Assembly (NCBI GenBank): GCA_947172415.1
Contig: OX359200.1
Coordinates: 4,280,501 to 4,344,500 of the forward strand
DNA from: Chondrosia reniformis
Lineage: Eukaryota; Porifera; Demospongiae; Chondrillida; Chondrillidae
Direction: 5' to 3'
Length of the DNA stretch: 64,000 bases
Positions 50,677 through 63,872 of this stretch are shown piece after piece. Position 1 is the stretch's first letter. The number at the start of each line of letters is the position of its first letter. Position numbers and translations under genes: made by a program. The notes under the pieces were generated by a model. It searched no databases. It had not been told where the DNA came from and worked only from the letters and a program-made list of their open reading frames with translations.

Positions 50677-53600
50677 TTGGCATATGAGGATTCCCAGCTC
50701 TCTAGTCAAGGTAGGATGACCTCCTTTGGAGCTACAACTATAGTCTCGGCTTGGCTGCATGCTTTGGAATCCTTCGGCATATCAGGATTCCCAGCTCTCG
50801 GCTCAAGGTAGGAGGACGACCTCCTAAGGATCTTCAACTTTGGTCTCGGCTCGGCTGCTTTGCCGCTCGCCTGCTTTGGAATCCTTCAGGATTCACAGCT
50901 CTCGGCTCAAGGTAGGAGGACAACCTCCTTTGGATCTACAACTTTGGTCTCGCTCGGCTGTTTTGGAATCCTGTGGCATATCAGGATTCCCAGCTCTCGG
51001 CTCAAGGTAGGAGGACGACCTCCTTTGGATCTACAACTTTGGTCACGGCTCGGCTGCTTTGGAATCCTTCAGCATATGAGGATTCACAGCTCTGGGCTCA
51101 AGGTAGGAGAACGACCTCCTTTGGATCTACAACTTTGGTCTCGGCTCGGCTGCTTTGGAATCCATCAGCATATGAGGATTCCCAACTCTCGGCTCAAGGT
51201 AGGAGAACGACCTCCTTTGGAGCTACAACTTTGGTCTTGGCTCGGCTGCTTTGGAATCCTTCGGCATATCAGGATTCACAGCGCTCGGCTCAAGGTAGGA
51301 GGACGACCTCCTTTGGATCTACAACTTTGGTCTCGGCTCGGCTGCTTTGTGCTTTGGAATCCTTCGGTATATCAGGATTCCCAACTCTCGACTCAAGGTA
51401 GGAGGACGACCTCCTTTGGAGCTACAACTTTGGTCTCTGCTCGGTTGCTTTGGAATCCTTCGGCATATCAGGATTCCCAACTCTCGGCTCAAGGTAGGAG
51501 GACGACCTCCTTTGGATCTACAACTTTGGTCTCGGCTCGGCTGCTTTGGAATCCTTCGGCACATGAGGATTCCCAACTCTCGGCTCAAGGTAGGAGGACG
51601 ACCTCCTTTGGAGCTACAACTTTGGTCTCTGCTCGGTTGCTTTGGAATCCTTCGGCATATCAGGATTCCCGACTCTCGGCTCAAGGTAGGAGGACGACCT
51701 CCTTTGGATCTACAACTTTGGTCTCCGCTCGGCTGCTTTGGAATCCTTCAGCATATGAGGATTCCCAACTCTCGGCTCAAGGTAGGAGGACGACCTCCTT
51801 TGGATCTACAACTTTGGTCTCCGCTCGGCTGCTTTGGAATCCTTCAGCATATGAGGATTCCCAACTCTCGGCTCAAGGTAGGAGGACGACCTCCTTTGGA
51901 GCTACAACTTTGGTCTCTGCTCGGTTGCTTTGGAATCTTTCGGCATATGAGGATTCCCAACTCTCGGCTCAAGGTAGGAGGACGACCTCCTTTGGATCTA
52001 CAACTTTGGTCTCTGCTCGGTTGCTTTGGAATCCTTCGGCACATGAGGATTCACAGCTCTGGCCTCAAGGTAGGAGAACGACCTCCTTTGGAGCTACAAC
52101 TTTGGTCTCGGTTCGGCCGCTTTGGAATCCTTCGGCATATCAGGAGATTCCCAGCCTTTGGCTCAAGGTAGGAGAACGACCTCCTTTGGATCTACAACTT
52201 TGGTCTCGGCTCGGCTGCTTTGGAATCCTTCAGCATATGAGGATTCACAGCTCTGGGCTCAAGGTAGGAGAACGACCTCCTTTGGATCTACAACTTTGGT
52301 CTCGGTTCGGCCGCTTTGGAATCCTTCGGCATATCAGGAGATTCCCAGCCTTTGGCTCAAGGTAGGAGAACGACCTCCTTTGGATCTACAACTTTGGTCT
52401 CGGCTCGGCTGCTTTGGAATCCTTCGGCACATGAGGATTCCCAACTCTCGGCTCAAGGTAGGAGGACGACCTCCTTTGGAGCTACAACTTTGGTCTCTGC
52501 TCGGTTGCTTTGGAATCCTTCGGCATATCAGGATTCCCAACTCTCGGCTCAAGGTAGGAGGACGACCTCCTTTGGAGCTACAACTTTGGTCTCTGCTCGG
52601 TTGCTTTGGAATCCTTCGGCATATCAGGATTCCCAACTCTCGGCTCAAGGTAGGAGGACGACCTCCTTTGGATCTACAACTTTGGTCTCGGCTCGGCTGC
52701 TTTGGAATCCTTCGGCACATGAGGATTCCCAACTCTCGGCTCAAGGTAGGAGGACGACCTCCTTTGGAGCTACAACTTTGGTCTCTGCTCGGTTGCTTTG
52801 GAATCCTTCGGCATATCAGGATTCCCGACTCTCGGCTCAAGGTAGGAGGACGACCTCCTTTGGATCTACAACTTTGGTCTCCGCTTGGCTGCTTTGGAAT
52901 CCTTCAGCATATGAGGATTCCCAACTCTCGGCTCAAGGTAGGAGGACGACCTCCTTTGGATCTACAACTTTGGTCTCCGCTCGGCTGCTTTGGAATCCTT
53001 CAGCATATGAGGATTCCCAACTCTCGGCTCAAGGTAGGAGGACGACCTCCTTTGGAGCTACAACTTTGGTCTCTGCTCGGTTGCTTTGGAATCTTTCGGC
53101 ATATGAGGATTCCCAACTCTCGGCTCAAGGTAGGAGGACGACCTCCTTTGGATCTACAACTTTGGTCTCTGCTCGGTTGCTTTGGAATCCTTCGGCACAT
53201 GAGGATTCACAGCTCTGGGCTCAAGGTAGGAGAACGACCTCCTTTGGATCTACAACTTTGGTCTCGGTTCGGCCGCTTTGGAATCCTTTGGCATATCAGG
53301 AGATTCCCAGCCTTTGGCTCAAGGTAGGAGAACGACCTCCTTTGGATCTACAACTTTGGTCTCGGCTCGGCTGCTTTGGAATCCTTCAGCATATGAGGAT
53401 TCCCAACTCTCGGCTCAAGGTAGGAGGACGACCTCCTTTGGATCTACAACTTTTGTCTCGGCTCGGCTGCTTTGGAATCCTTCAGCATATGAGGATTCCC
53501 AACTCACGGCTCAATGTAGAAGGACGACCTCCTTTGGATATACAACTTTGGTCTCTGCTCGGTTGCTTTGGAATCCTTCGGCACATGAGGATTCCCAACT

Positions 53601-54735
53601 CTCGGCTCAAGGTAGGAGGACGACCTCCTTTGGATCTACAACTTTGGTCTCTGCTCGGCTGGTTTGGAATCCTTTGGCATATCAGGATTCCCAGCTCTCG
53701 GCTCAAGGCAGGGAACGACCTCCTTTGGATCTACAACTTTGGTCTTGGCTCGGTTGCTTTGGAATCCTTCGGCATATCAGGATTCACAGCCTTCGGCTCA
53801 AGGTAGGAGGACGACCTCCTTTGGATCTACAACTTTTGTCTCGGCTCGGCTGCTTTGGAATCCTTCAGCATATGAGGATTCCCAACTCACGGCTCAATGT
53901 AGAAGGACGACCTCCTTTGGAGCTAGAACTTTGGTCTCTGCTCGGTTGCTTTGGAATCCTTCGGCACATGAGGATTCCCAACTCTCGGCTCAAGGTAGGA
54001 GGACGACCTCCTTTGGATCTACAACTTTGGTCTCTGCTCGGCTGGTTTGGAATCCTTTGGCATATCAGGATTCCCAGCTCTCGGCTCAAGGCAGGGAACG
54101 ACCTCCTTTGGATCTACAACTTTGGTCTTGGCTCGGTTGCTTTGGAATCCTTCGGCATATCAGGATTCACAGCCTTCGGCTCAAGGTAGGAGGACGACCT
54201 CCTTTGGATCTACAACTTTGGTCTTGTCTCGGCTGCTTTGGAATCCTTCGGCATATCAGGATTCACAGCGCTCGGCTCAAGGTAGGAGGACGACCTCCTT
54301 TGGATCTACAACTTTGGTCTCAAAGGCTCGGCTGCTTTGGAATCCTTCGGCATATCAGGATTCACAGCTCTCAGCCAAAGGTAGGAGGACGACCTCCTTT
54401 GGATCTACAACTTTGGTCTTGTCTCGGCTGCTTTGGAATCCTTCGGCATATCAGGATTCACAGCGCTCGGCTCAAGGTAGGAGGACAACCTCCTTTGGAT
54501 CTACAACTTTGGTCTTGGCTCGGCTGCTTTGTGCTTTGGAATCCTTCGGCATATCAGGATTCCCAACTCTCGGCTCAATGTAGGAGGACGACCTCCTTTG
54601 GATCTACAACTTTGGTCTCGGCTTGGCTGCTTTGGAATCCTTTGGCATATCAGGATTCACAGCTCTCGGCTCAAGGTAGGAGGACAACCTCCTTTGGATC
54701 TACAACTTTGGTCTCAGCTCGGCTGCTTTGGCCAT
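50677..54735. repeat. Satellite array, 96-bp unit, about 42 copies
   Basis: Each unit has ggaatccttcggcatatcag, gattcccaactctcggctca, aggtaggaggacgacctcct, ttggatctacaactttggtc and tcggctcggctgcttt. The length is divisible by 3, so most frames stay open (up to 501 codons), on both strands. Blocks are themselves repeated: about 51415-52170 recurs at about 52571-53327 (offset 1156 bp = 12 units plus two 2-bp insertions), and about 53405-53790 recurs 383 bp later. The unit holds the hairpin aggaggacgacctcct and a splice-donor-like caaggtagg. GC content is well above the surroundings. Confidence 0.93.
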
Positions 54736-55544
54736 TCGCATTGGAATTTGAAGCCAGCTAGACTTCAAGATTGAATGGCATGTCACGTAACAGTAACGGT
54801 ACCATTTCATGGATTTCAAGCTCTTTCTACTCAAGAACCCTTAAGCAACCCTTGTTTTTTTGAGATTACACAGGCATGTCATCCAAAACATCCCTGATAC
54901 TAGGCAATCAAAAATTCACCTTAAATCCTAAATCATAGACTTTTGATCATTTAGTCAATAAGTCTAACGAATTTAGGACAGAAAGGCAACTCATTGTCTG
55001 GAATTAAGTCTACACTCTGTACGGAAGAGTAACCATGGAGCGTTTGAACACTCAGGTGACATTTCAACAATTCCGAGTTCCTTGCTGAGATTGCCCAGAA
55101 ATTTGCGTGAAAACTGGAATTGCAATCGTTTGATCACAAGGACACCAATTATCACTTCTGAATCGCCGCTATTGGGCAAATCCCTATCGGAATTCTCGCC
55201 GCATATATTTCGTTCACCATGGTAGCCCTTATAGTAGGCAAGAACACAGTGGCGCGCAAGGGGATATCAAGAAGCGGCAAATGTATCTCAAGATAGTTTG
55301 ATCAGCTATGATTGAAAATGAAGCTACTTTCATGCCTTAAGAGATTCACATTCATCAGTTTAATATTCGCAATGGTTTCTGAGTTTTACTCACGTTTTTT
55401 AAGATATAAGAACATCGAAAAATTGGGGTCACTCTCAAGTTTTATCCCGAATTAATAATTGAAACCGAAAAGATTCTCTTCTGTAGTCATCTAAATAGTC
55501 ATTTAGCTTTATTCGATAAACTTGTCGACTAAAATTTAGAGGCC
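54736..55544. other. Unique sequence after the satellite
   Basis: No exon recognised. Base composition is less AT-rich than the rest of the window in 54950-55250. Confidence 0.35.
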
Positions 55545-55730
55545 GACTAAATTCGGTAAAGGTCGGGTTGTCAATTTGTACGGACTAATAGTCAGTCGAA
55601 GCCACTTGACTAGATTCCGTAATAAGTCGGGTTGTCAATTTGAATGGAGTGACTAATTAATAGTCAGTCGAAATCACTCTACTAGATTTGGTAAATTATT
55701 CACTCCAAATTGACAACCCAACTACAGTTC
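55545..55730. repeat. Local direct and inverted repeats
   Basis: gtcgggttgtcaatttg occurs at about 55563 and 55629, each followed by actaatagtcagtcgaa-like sequence, and its inverse caaattgacaaccc ends the block near 55722. Probably a small decayed fold-back element. Confidence 0.7.
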
Positions 55731-56332
55731 AGTCCACTTAATTTGAATCCGTTTTCGACGAAATTTTGCCTATATATACACACACTAAAGCATTGAAGAA
55801 ATTTGTGTGACTGTTAAATGCTTCAAACAGTTGAATAACTGCGCTATATATAGTAAGAGACATTATTGAGAAGCAGAAACACTTAACTTAAGTATGCCTA
55901 AGGGTCGATAGAGTTGCTGCTCCATAACTTCCCTAATCATCATGATCGCAACAGATACTCCGGGGCCCCATCATTTCATGTACATCCTCAGTACATAAGC
56001 AAGATGCTTGAATCAGATTTCATAAGGAGGAAAACGTATACTGCATTATCCATGCAAGTGCAAGAAATCAATGGCATTAATAGTAATTTATAAAAATCAT
56101 GCAAGTATATATTAGTGCATAATACGCAATACACTTAGTGTTTTCTAACATGGCACCATATATAACACGTTTTTATACAACATATCATATAAACTCTACA
56201 TATATATGAGATATATACTATACCAACTTAGTGGTTCCTCTATAGAATTATATAATAAAAAATTATCTGTACAAAATATGAAGACGTTTGATAATGAAAA
56301 ATTACATGCTCATAGTTACAGTAAATAAACTT
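55731..56332. other. Intergenic
   Basis: AT-rich, no feature recognised. Confidence 0.3.
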
Positions 56333-56560
56333 TCAGTCATACTCCCTGTTTGAGATATTAGTTGAGTAACAGAGATATTGATATAGACTTCTTTCAGTTT
56401 CACTAAATGTTGTTTCATTGTTACCACCTTTGCTTGCTGTAACTGAATAAGTGCCCGGATCCAAATATTCGTGAGGAATATTTGGTATATCTTCATGGCT
56501 CTTATGAAGAAAGTGGTCAGGAATATATTGCAATATATATACTTGGCTACTTTTCATCAT
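56333..56560 (-). CDS. Possible terminal exon with tyrosine-rich tail
   Basis: A splice-acceptor-like site near 56547 precedes SSQVYILQYIPDHFLHKSHE, IPHEYLDPGTYSVTASK and SLYQYLCYSTNISNREYD then stop. The many YxxI/L/V motifs would suit a cytoplasmic tail of a membrane protein. No partner exon could be joined, so this is tentative. Confidence 0.3.
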   Translation of the reverse strand: MMKSSQVYILQYIPDHFLHKSHEDIPNIPHEYLDPGTYSVTASKGGNNETTFSETERSLYQYLCYSTNISNREYD

Positions 56561-57103
56561 AAGAGAAAGTAATATTGTGTTAATACTAACAATAAAGATA
56601 AATGGTTACAAACTATCAATTCAATTTTTATAACTAAACAAAATACATACAATTTCAATTAAAACAGTAAGGGACAATTTGGTTAAGGGACAGAAACACT
56701 TAACTCAAAGGATGGCATGATAACATTCAGGTTTCTAAATTGGATCGATTGAAAATTGGCTAGATTTACAGATTCTGTCATATGTTTGCACATTGACACA
56801 CATGTACACAGAATATACAATTTAGAATACATAGGAAGAAGAGAAGCCTAATCTCTATAAGACTACCCTAAGTCATTAGTCAAAGAAGATTGTGTTTTAG
56901 TCTATTCTCCTTATGTTTCTATAACCGCTTCACACTATCAGGAATGATACAGCTTTTGGAATACAGTGTTATATATGGTTCTAAAGACATGCATTTTATT
57001 GTTTTTAAAGGGCATATAAGCACTCAGAGCCAAACCCTCAACATAGGTTTTGGAGGTTTAGGAATTATACTGGTGCTTATTTGATTCATACTTTACCTGC
57101 CAG

Positions 57104-57902
57104 TAAGCATTTATGTGATAAGGACTTTGGGAGAGGATGCTAAAGTCCACAGTAAGTACATACATATACAACTGTAAAATTTCAACTAGAGATACTTGTA
57201 AAAGTATCTAAAAGTTATAAATGCAAAGACATTTATGGCCCATGGTTGCAAATTAAAGTTATATAAAAAAGGCTAAACAATATTAACCGAAAAAGAAAGA
57301 GAATGGCCACACAATGTTATATTACCTACAGTTCCCTATTGCATGAATATAAATTAATCATATCAACCTCGGGACTTCTATACTAGATATGTACGTACAT
57401 TTGTCTATACTACAATGGAGGCTAACTAAAGCTATAGCCATTATGGTAAGATGAGAACCTTTGAAACTTCTGTGTTTCAACCGGCAGCAAGTGGCAAATA
57501 TCAGTGCTACCACAACATGATCATTGTTATAACCAACCTCGTGCTAATGTTACTGACAAAGATGTTAAATATACTGAAGAAACAGCACCACCTTTAGTTG
57601 GCAAAGAGGCTCTGCCAACCTCACTTGCTTTGACACCTTTTAACAGCACAAGAAATTGCTTATCCTTTCCCACCTCTGAAGCTACTCAGCCTAAGTGTCC
57701 TGAAAGAGTAAATGACAAGGATGAATTTGATTTTTGGTCAGAAGCAGTTAATGTTTTGACCACTCAAGAAGCCAGTGGGTTTGGGGAAGTGACCAATTCT
57801 GCAGTTTCATCAGTGGCATCTCCTGAAATATCACATGATGAGTTTGATATGATTCTTTCTCAAGTGGATGAACAACAGTTATTTAACTACTCTACCAATT
57901 GA
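57104..57902 (+). CDS. Possible 3' end of an unidentified gene
   Basis: Exon 57104-57151 (SIYVIRTLGEDAKVH) ends in phase 1 at a gtaagt donor and can join an acceptor at 57504 to a 132-residue frame: LPQHDHCYNQPRANVTDKD ... FDFWSEAVNVLTTQEASGF ... DEFDMILSQVDEQQLFNYS then stop at 57902. Acidic, coding-like composition. Upstream exons were not found; an alternative frame (SGKYQCYHN, Ig-like) is shorter. Confidence 0.4.
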
Positions 57903-58867
57903 GTTCACAGATTCACAAAATATGTAGTTTTTGATGTCAATTTAATGAAATGCTATTTTTATCTCCTTACTAATATTCTCTTCTGGCTTTCTTAACAGGT
58001 ATACACACAAGTCTATATGCCTAGTCAGATTATATTAAAGTATTCACATGAAGCTTCATGTACTTCATGGGTACTTCAGATAGATAAGCCATGGACATGT
58101 TTAGTCATTCATGGCTACAGAATCTTACAACTAAATTTGCCTTCTAACCACAAAGAAAAACAAAATTCTTGTGGTTTCTTATAACATTATGTAAAAAAAT
58201 GGCAGGTCAGTCCCATAATCATGCATAAAGTGTTTAAGCTTAGAAATGTGAAAAACTAACCAAATAATATAAATAATCGGGTTTGATATAAAATACAAAT
58301 AACACAACAGATGCATATAATGTACAGTTGTATGTATAATTGGCAGAAGGCATGGCATCACTGCATGTAATACTATATAGCTAAATTCTGCAGTTACTTG
58401 ACAATGTTTGCTCATATAGCCAGTTTTACATGGTTCCCCAACAGAAGGTGGTATAGAGATTGAGGGAGGGAATGTATAACTAAGGTCAGGAGAAGCTAGG
58501 CACTCATTATTAATGAAATATGATATGCATTGCCATAATACTGTATAGTTGGCTAGCTACGTATATGCAACATGCATGTGTGAAAGGATGTGTAAGAGTG
58601 GTCATCTTTAATTAATCATGCATTTATTATAGTCAGCTTAATACAGGCAGCATGTTTAATACCTGACATATACCTAAAAATCCATTGCAATATATATAAT
58701 ATGATCCGATTTCAATTACATTATAATCTAACCATCAAACTATCAGTTGAAAAACATATTGAACTAAGTTATATTGCTGTAAATGCAAAAGGTTCTAGTG
58801 AAATGTAAATGTTGTATACAAAGAGGCAGTAATAAAACTAACTGTTCAGCATTGTTTAAATCCTTGA
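57903..58867. other. Spacer between two convergent genes
   Basis: From 58572 on it matches the flank of segmental copies A and B, so this is the source locus 3' flank. No exon recognised. Confidence 0.4.
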
Positions 58868-61800
58868 CTAATTAGTTTGTAGAAGTTTCTCAATTAACTG
58901 TACACATTTCCTCAAAACTTCCTCTTCTTCCATTTCATCTATGACTATTTGAAGAACATCCAGTAGTCCACCATCCATCATGACCTTAGCACTAGAATTA
59001 CCTGGAAGGTGCAAAGTTTCAAATAGAAGATCAATAATATCTCCTGACAAGATTACTTGTTTTTGTTGAAGTAAAGCACATAGTATGTTAACATCTTCTA
59101 CTGATAGGTCAAGAGATTCTTCAATCTTCCTGTTTTTGCAAGACTTCAAGGAATTGCATAATATCATTAGAGTGAAAATCCTTTGATAAGTGCCATGTCT
59201 TTGCCTATAGGTTTCTAGCGAAGTTGCTAGTAATTCCATGAGATCTACAGGGTATGACTCAAATGTGCCTTCCTGCTTAATAAACTTTAGTAACATGATT
59301 AGCACCACTGTCATATTGGTGTCTGGAGGCTATATATATAGAAAGTAAACACACATGCAACATTAATGGTGTATAATATATATGTGTGTTGTCAATGAAT
59401 TAATGCCAAACAGCAAAGTTGTATATAATACCAATTGCCATGGTAACAAGATAATAGGTGCATTGTCTACCTTATACAGTGTGAATTACTTATCAACAGG
59501 ATATATAGCATGAACAAGGAAGTGAAGAAATCTGATGCATTCATTTTCTTAGTTGTCGATGATTCTTTTAGTCCTGGAAGCAAATTTCATGAATATAGGG
59601 TATATCAGTTACAGCCCATCACCTCAGACTTCACCCACAATATAATTTCAGTCTTGGCCTCATATTATATTGCAGCTGTATATAGTCCTCACCTCTAGGC
59701 TATAACCATTACATACATATATATACCCTTCAAAGTATAGGCACATTAATATACCACTGCATTATGAAACATGCACTACATACTTTGTAAGTTGCTAGTT
59801 CAGCTACTGAATTTATCAGTTTTTGGAGATCAATCTTTGTGTTCAGTGACACAGTAAGTGGAGTGCACCAGTGATGCACAACTTGCTCCTTAGTTATCTC
59901 ACCCTCTACCAATTCAGGAGGTGGCAATCCTATATATGTATGTATTATATATAGGCAACACAATTATTGAGCCAGCCAATACTATCTGTGTATATACAAT
60001 ATTCGTGGAATTGTTTGCGAGACAAATTTTCAGGAATTTAGTGAATGATCTCCCATGCACAAACATTTATTTCACAAACATTTATTTCACGAACATTTCC
60101 ATTATATATACATTGACTTAATAATAATCAAGCACATTTGCGAAAATAAAAACAGGAAATTTTAGTTCAACTGAATTTCGTCTTGCGAACATTTCCATGC
60201 ATACTGTATCTATGTATACGCACTATATATAATGCAGTTTAATTCTATATAATAACTGTAACCTCTCTCGTTTATATATACCTCCTATATAGGTAGACCC
60301 AAGTTTACAAAAATGTACGTAATGAACTCTACACAATTATTTTTCATGGAATTTCAACACAACTTCTACGTACATGCAGTTCACAGAGGGGCAATTATCT
60401 ATTAGTAAACAGAGCTTAGAAAACTATATATAACCATTTAATGGATATATATATAATAATATATATATACAAATAAAGATATACCTGGAAGCATCTTTTG
60501 CAGTTTTTCATAAGTTTTTGCACCTAATGCACTGGAATTACTGTGGGTTGAAGTCATGATAACTGGAGCAGGTGTGTTGCCAGATTTCACTCTTTCTTCA
60601 GTTCCTTCTGAGGGCTGATTTTTTGAATTACCTGTAAAAGCCAAAATTCAACTTTTAGCCATAAAACCAACTACAACTATGTAACTTGAGACAATAACTG
60701 TACATGTGTTCACTATATATACATATTACATATATATATGTTGAATTGAATTACGTACATATTAAATGCCATAAAATATATAACACTACGTATACGAGGA
60801 CATATATATAATGTACATGTATATACAGATGTATGAAAATGAATTACATTACATAATTGAAAGATTTTTATGATCACATGACTGAGGATTTTCATAAATT
60901 AAAGTTGTCATACACTCATATAACGTTAATTACATTACACATACGTATGTATACTGAATGATGAGCCTAAACATAAAAAAATATAGATTTAGCTCATTGG
61001 TTCTCTGATTACTTTCTCTTTGGAAGTTATGAGTGGAAGAGCCACTTAATGAAATAGCCAGATTGCAGTATTCATAGCAACTGGCTGTATAGTGTTACTA
61101 GTGTAACAGAAGATATACAAGACCACAATATACATTAGCCATGCATTTCCATATATTTTGAGCCCTGTCTCTTGCGTTTCAGGTCTGCAGACATCTTCGG
61201 TGTTCAACACAGTTGTCTAATTACAAGTACACGCAGGAGTTGAGACGGCGCATTAAAAGGTCATATAAAGGGAATTTTCCTATATATGCCTATATCATTG
61301 ATTCACAGGTTTTCGTAGTATATTTTGTATTGACAAAAAAAGACTTCGTTTTGTTTTTAAAAACGTTACGTTTTGTAAGATGTATACAGTATAAAGCTAT
61401 ATCTCTGATACACTATGTATTACTATAATAACACTTCATAAATGTCTACTTACTATCATTATTATTTGATTCTCGAAGAAGACATTCAAACAGGATTCCA
61501 ACTTTCTCAATGATGCAGTCTTCATCAATGATTGCTATTGCTTGCTCAAGGGCATCTAGCATACCAGGTACACATAACAACTTGACATTTTCTGGTATTT
61601 TTACTAGGTCAGCCAGAAAGTCAATGACAGGAACTGCAATAACTTTATCCCCATAGCCAAGAAGTTCCTGAAAATTACCAATGTCCTCCTTTACTAAATC
61701 CATGCTACTGCTATTTAATTGTTTTCCCTTAAATAAAACACATTTTGAGGAAAGGTTAAGAGTCATTAAAGCAAAGATTCTATGTAAGCTTGGGTGTGAC

Positions 61801-63433
61801 AATGAGTACTGCAACAACTGCTCCAATAAATTAGGATCACAATGTTCTTGTAGAATTTCAAATTGGATACATTTGAAAAGGAGTAATACAAATACATTCA
61901 TCAAAATTTCTGATGCCTACATATATACAATGAATAAATGGATTAAAATACTAACAGAGAGTATATATAATATATACTGATGTACGTACATTGATAATCA
62001 CATGCACCTTATTTACCTTCCAACGCTCAGTACGTTTAATCATGAAGCAAGAATGCACATAATTGACTAGTAACTATGAAACTGAATACTTAAAATCAGT
62101 GATCTGTCACAGAACTATAGACACCTTACATATCATCCTTGCACTTCAATTTGTCTATATATATATATCCATACATTAAGGTGAAGTCTTTGTGGCCAGG
62201 CTATGGATTTTAGTATTTCACCTCTGTGTATATACGTATACACAGAAAGTGATTATAGCCTATCACATGATCACTGTTATGTTTTGTTGCTTTTTCCTGA
62301 TAGGTAATCACTGTGGCAAGCAGTGCCATAATTCCTACTTTACCTTTTGTGCTGTTTTTATTTAATATTTAAACATGGTTCTAGAGAGGGAGCTACGTAT
62401 ACAGAGTGCTACATAATATCTCTAACTTTCATAAGTAATTTATAAAGCATATAATTAATACAATTAGAACAAACCAGATTTTTAAAAACTCACGTTTTCA
62501 CCTTCGGAAACTTGCAGAAGTATTCCTAGCAGCACATTAAATATGTCAAATAGTTGAGATTCAGGTAAACACAGGTTTAACCAAACCAGTTTGATGTACC
62601 CTTTTGTACCATGGACTTCTCTGCAGCTAGGTAGGCCTGAAAAAGATAATTCAAATGTAAGTCAAGGTATACTGTTTATAGCCATTGCATATGCATGCAA
62701 TATCTTACCAGGAACAAGTTGCCTCAAACTCTCATAAACCCCTTCTATTGAAGAGTCAGTGGCATTAACTGAAGAAGAGGCAGGTTGTGTGGACCTTTGG
62801 TTACCATTTAAACTGTGCATAAAGTTGTCAGCCATAGGAAAACCAATTGTTTCTGTTACCATTGTTTGTGACATAGCATCAGGAAGTGATTTTTGTCGCA
62901 CTACAACACGAAACCCTGCTTGAATAAATTGATGCAAAACTTGCTCTTTTTTCAAGTTATTAATTTGAACATGACCTACAGGGCAATCTGCATGAGGAAG
63001 TGGACAATCTGGACTAGCATCTTTATTAAGAAATATTTCAGCACATTGCTGAGAGAAGAGTGTTCGGCATAAAAAGATGCAATAATGTCTTCCTTGAGGA
63101 TATTTTGGAGAAGAGTAGCCCTTTCTGACACTGACCTTGAATCTTAAACCCATGCCTTCACCAGACATAACAACCACTTCTGTGTGTCCATCGGGAATTT
63201 TTGGTGTGTTAGAATGTGACCTATTTGTTGCAAGAGCTTTAACAGTTATTGGATTGTTATTTTCCATTAACAAATTTTGACAAGACTGCCCACAAAATTT
63301 CACTTGAATTCCATCAATTGTAATTGGTTTTGCCATTACTGATGCTCTTGACAAACAGTTTTCACATCTCTTAGAGCAATACCAGCAACGTTGAGAAGTT
63401 CTACACTTCATATCAAGTGGGGACCCAAAAGTA
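58868..63433 (-). CDS. Unidentified protein with cysteine-rich N-part and repeated helical modules; 5' end outside or unfound
   Basis: Exons 63433-62709, 62636-62494, 61916-61454, 60631-60485, 59929-59784 and 59329-58868 join in phase with GT-AG borders and end KCVQLIEKLLQTN-stop. The first listed exon starts after a clear acceptor (caattcttag), so more 5' exons must exist. Its start has CWYCSKRCENC and KFCGQSCQN, like a MYM/FCS-type zinc finger, followed by a globular part (GRHYCIFLCRTLFSQQCAEI). Then two related modules follow, each made of a short exon starting G-L-P and a 460-bp helical exon (FALMTLNLSSKC... and FTLMILCNSLKSC..., armadillo-like), with a Ser/Thr-rich linker exon between. 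I do not know the family. Two decayed copies of its 3' end lie at 41.6 and 46.8 kb. Confidence 0.72.
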
Positions 63434-63712
63434 CTAAGAATTGATAAATAAAGATTTTTTAAAATATTCATGTACAGTATAAGAACAGCATCTCAAATAA
63501 CCACTTAAACATTTTTATGTTTTACTCATATGAGTGTTTGCATACCCATGCATTATGGCCACAGCTATGGTAATTTATGCATTTTGTGAATGGTACATAT
63601 ACAAGACTTCAACTGGTTGTCAGCCAGTTAAGCATTTCTATACACTACTATTTAATAAGAAGAATGTGTGTTTAAACAAGGAACTATATATTCACCCATT
63701 ATGAAGCCTGCA

Positions 63713-63872
63713 AATAAACACTACTGGATATTATGCCAACCAACCAACCAGTGATGACCTCCCAGTCATCCAATGATGGCAAAAATCATCAATGAACCAC
63801 AAAGCCAAGCCAACTAGCCAAGTAGATGATTGTCACTTGGTTGGTCGGCGTAATATCTAGTGGTGTTTATTA
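63713..63872. mobile_element. Hairpin MITE, about 160 bp
   Basis: Left arm aaataaacactactggatat plus tatgccaaccaacca and the inverse of the right end (aataaacaccactagatatt, acgccgaccaacca) match. Between are further short repeats of ccaac/catcaatg. Confidence 0.85.

Noticed and set aside
50860..54761. Very long open frames (up to 501 codons) on both strands
   Set aside because: They follow from a 96-bp tandem unit with few stops; three or more frames are open at once and frame changes track 2-bp slips in the repeat.
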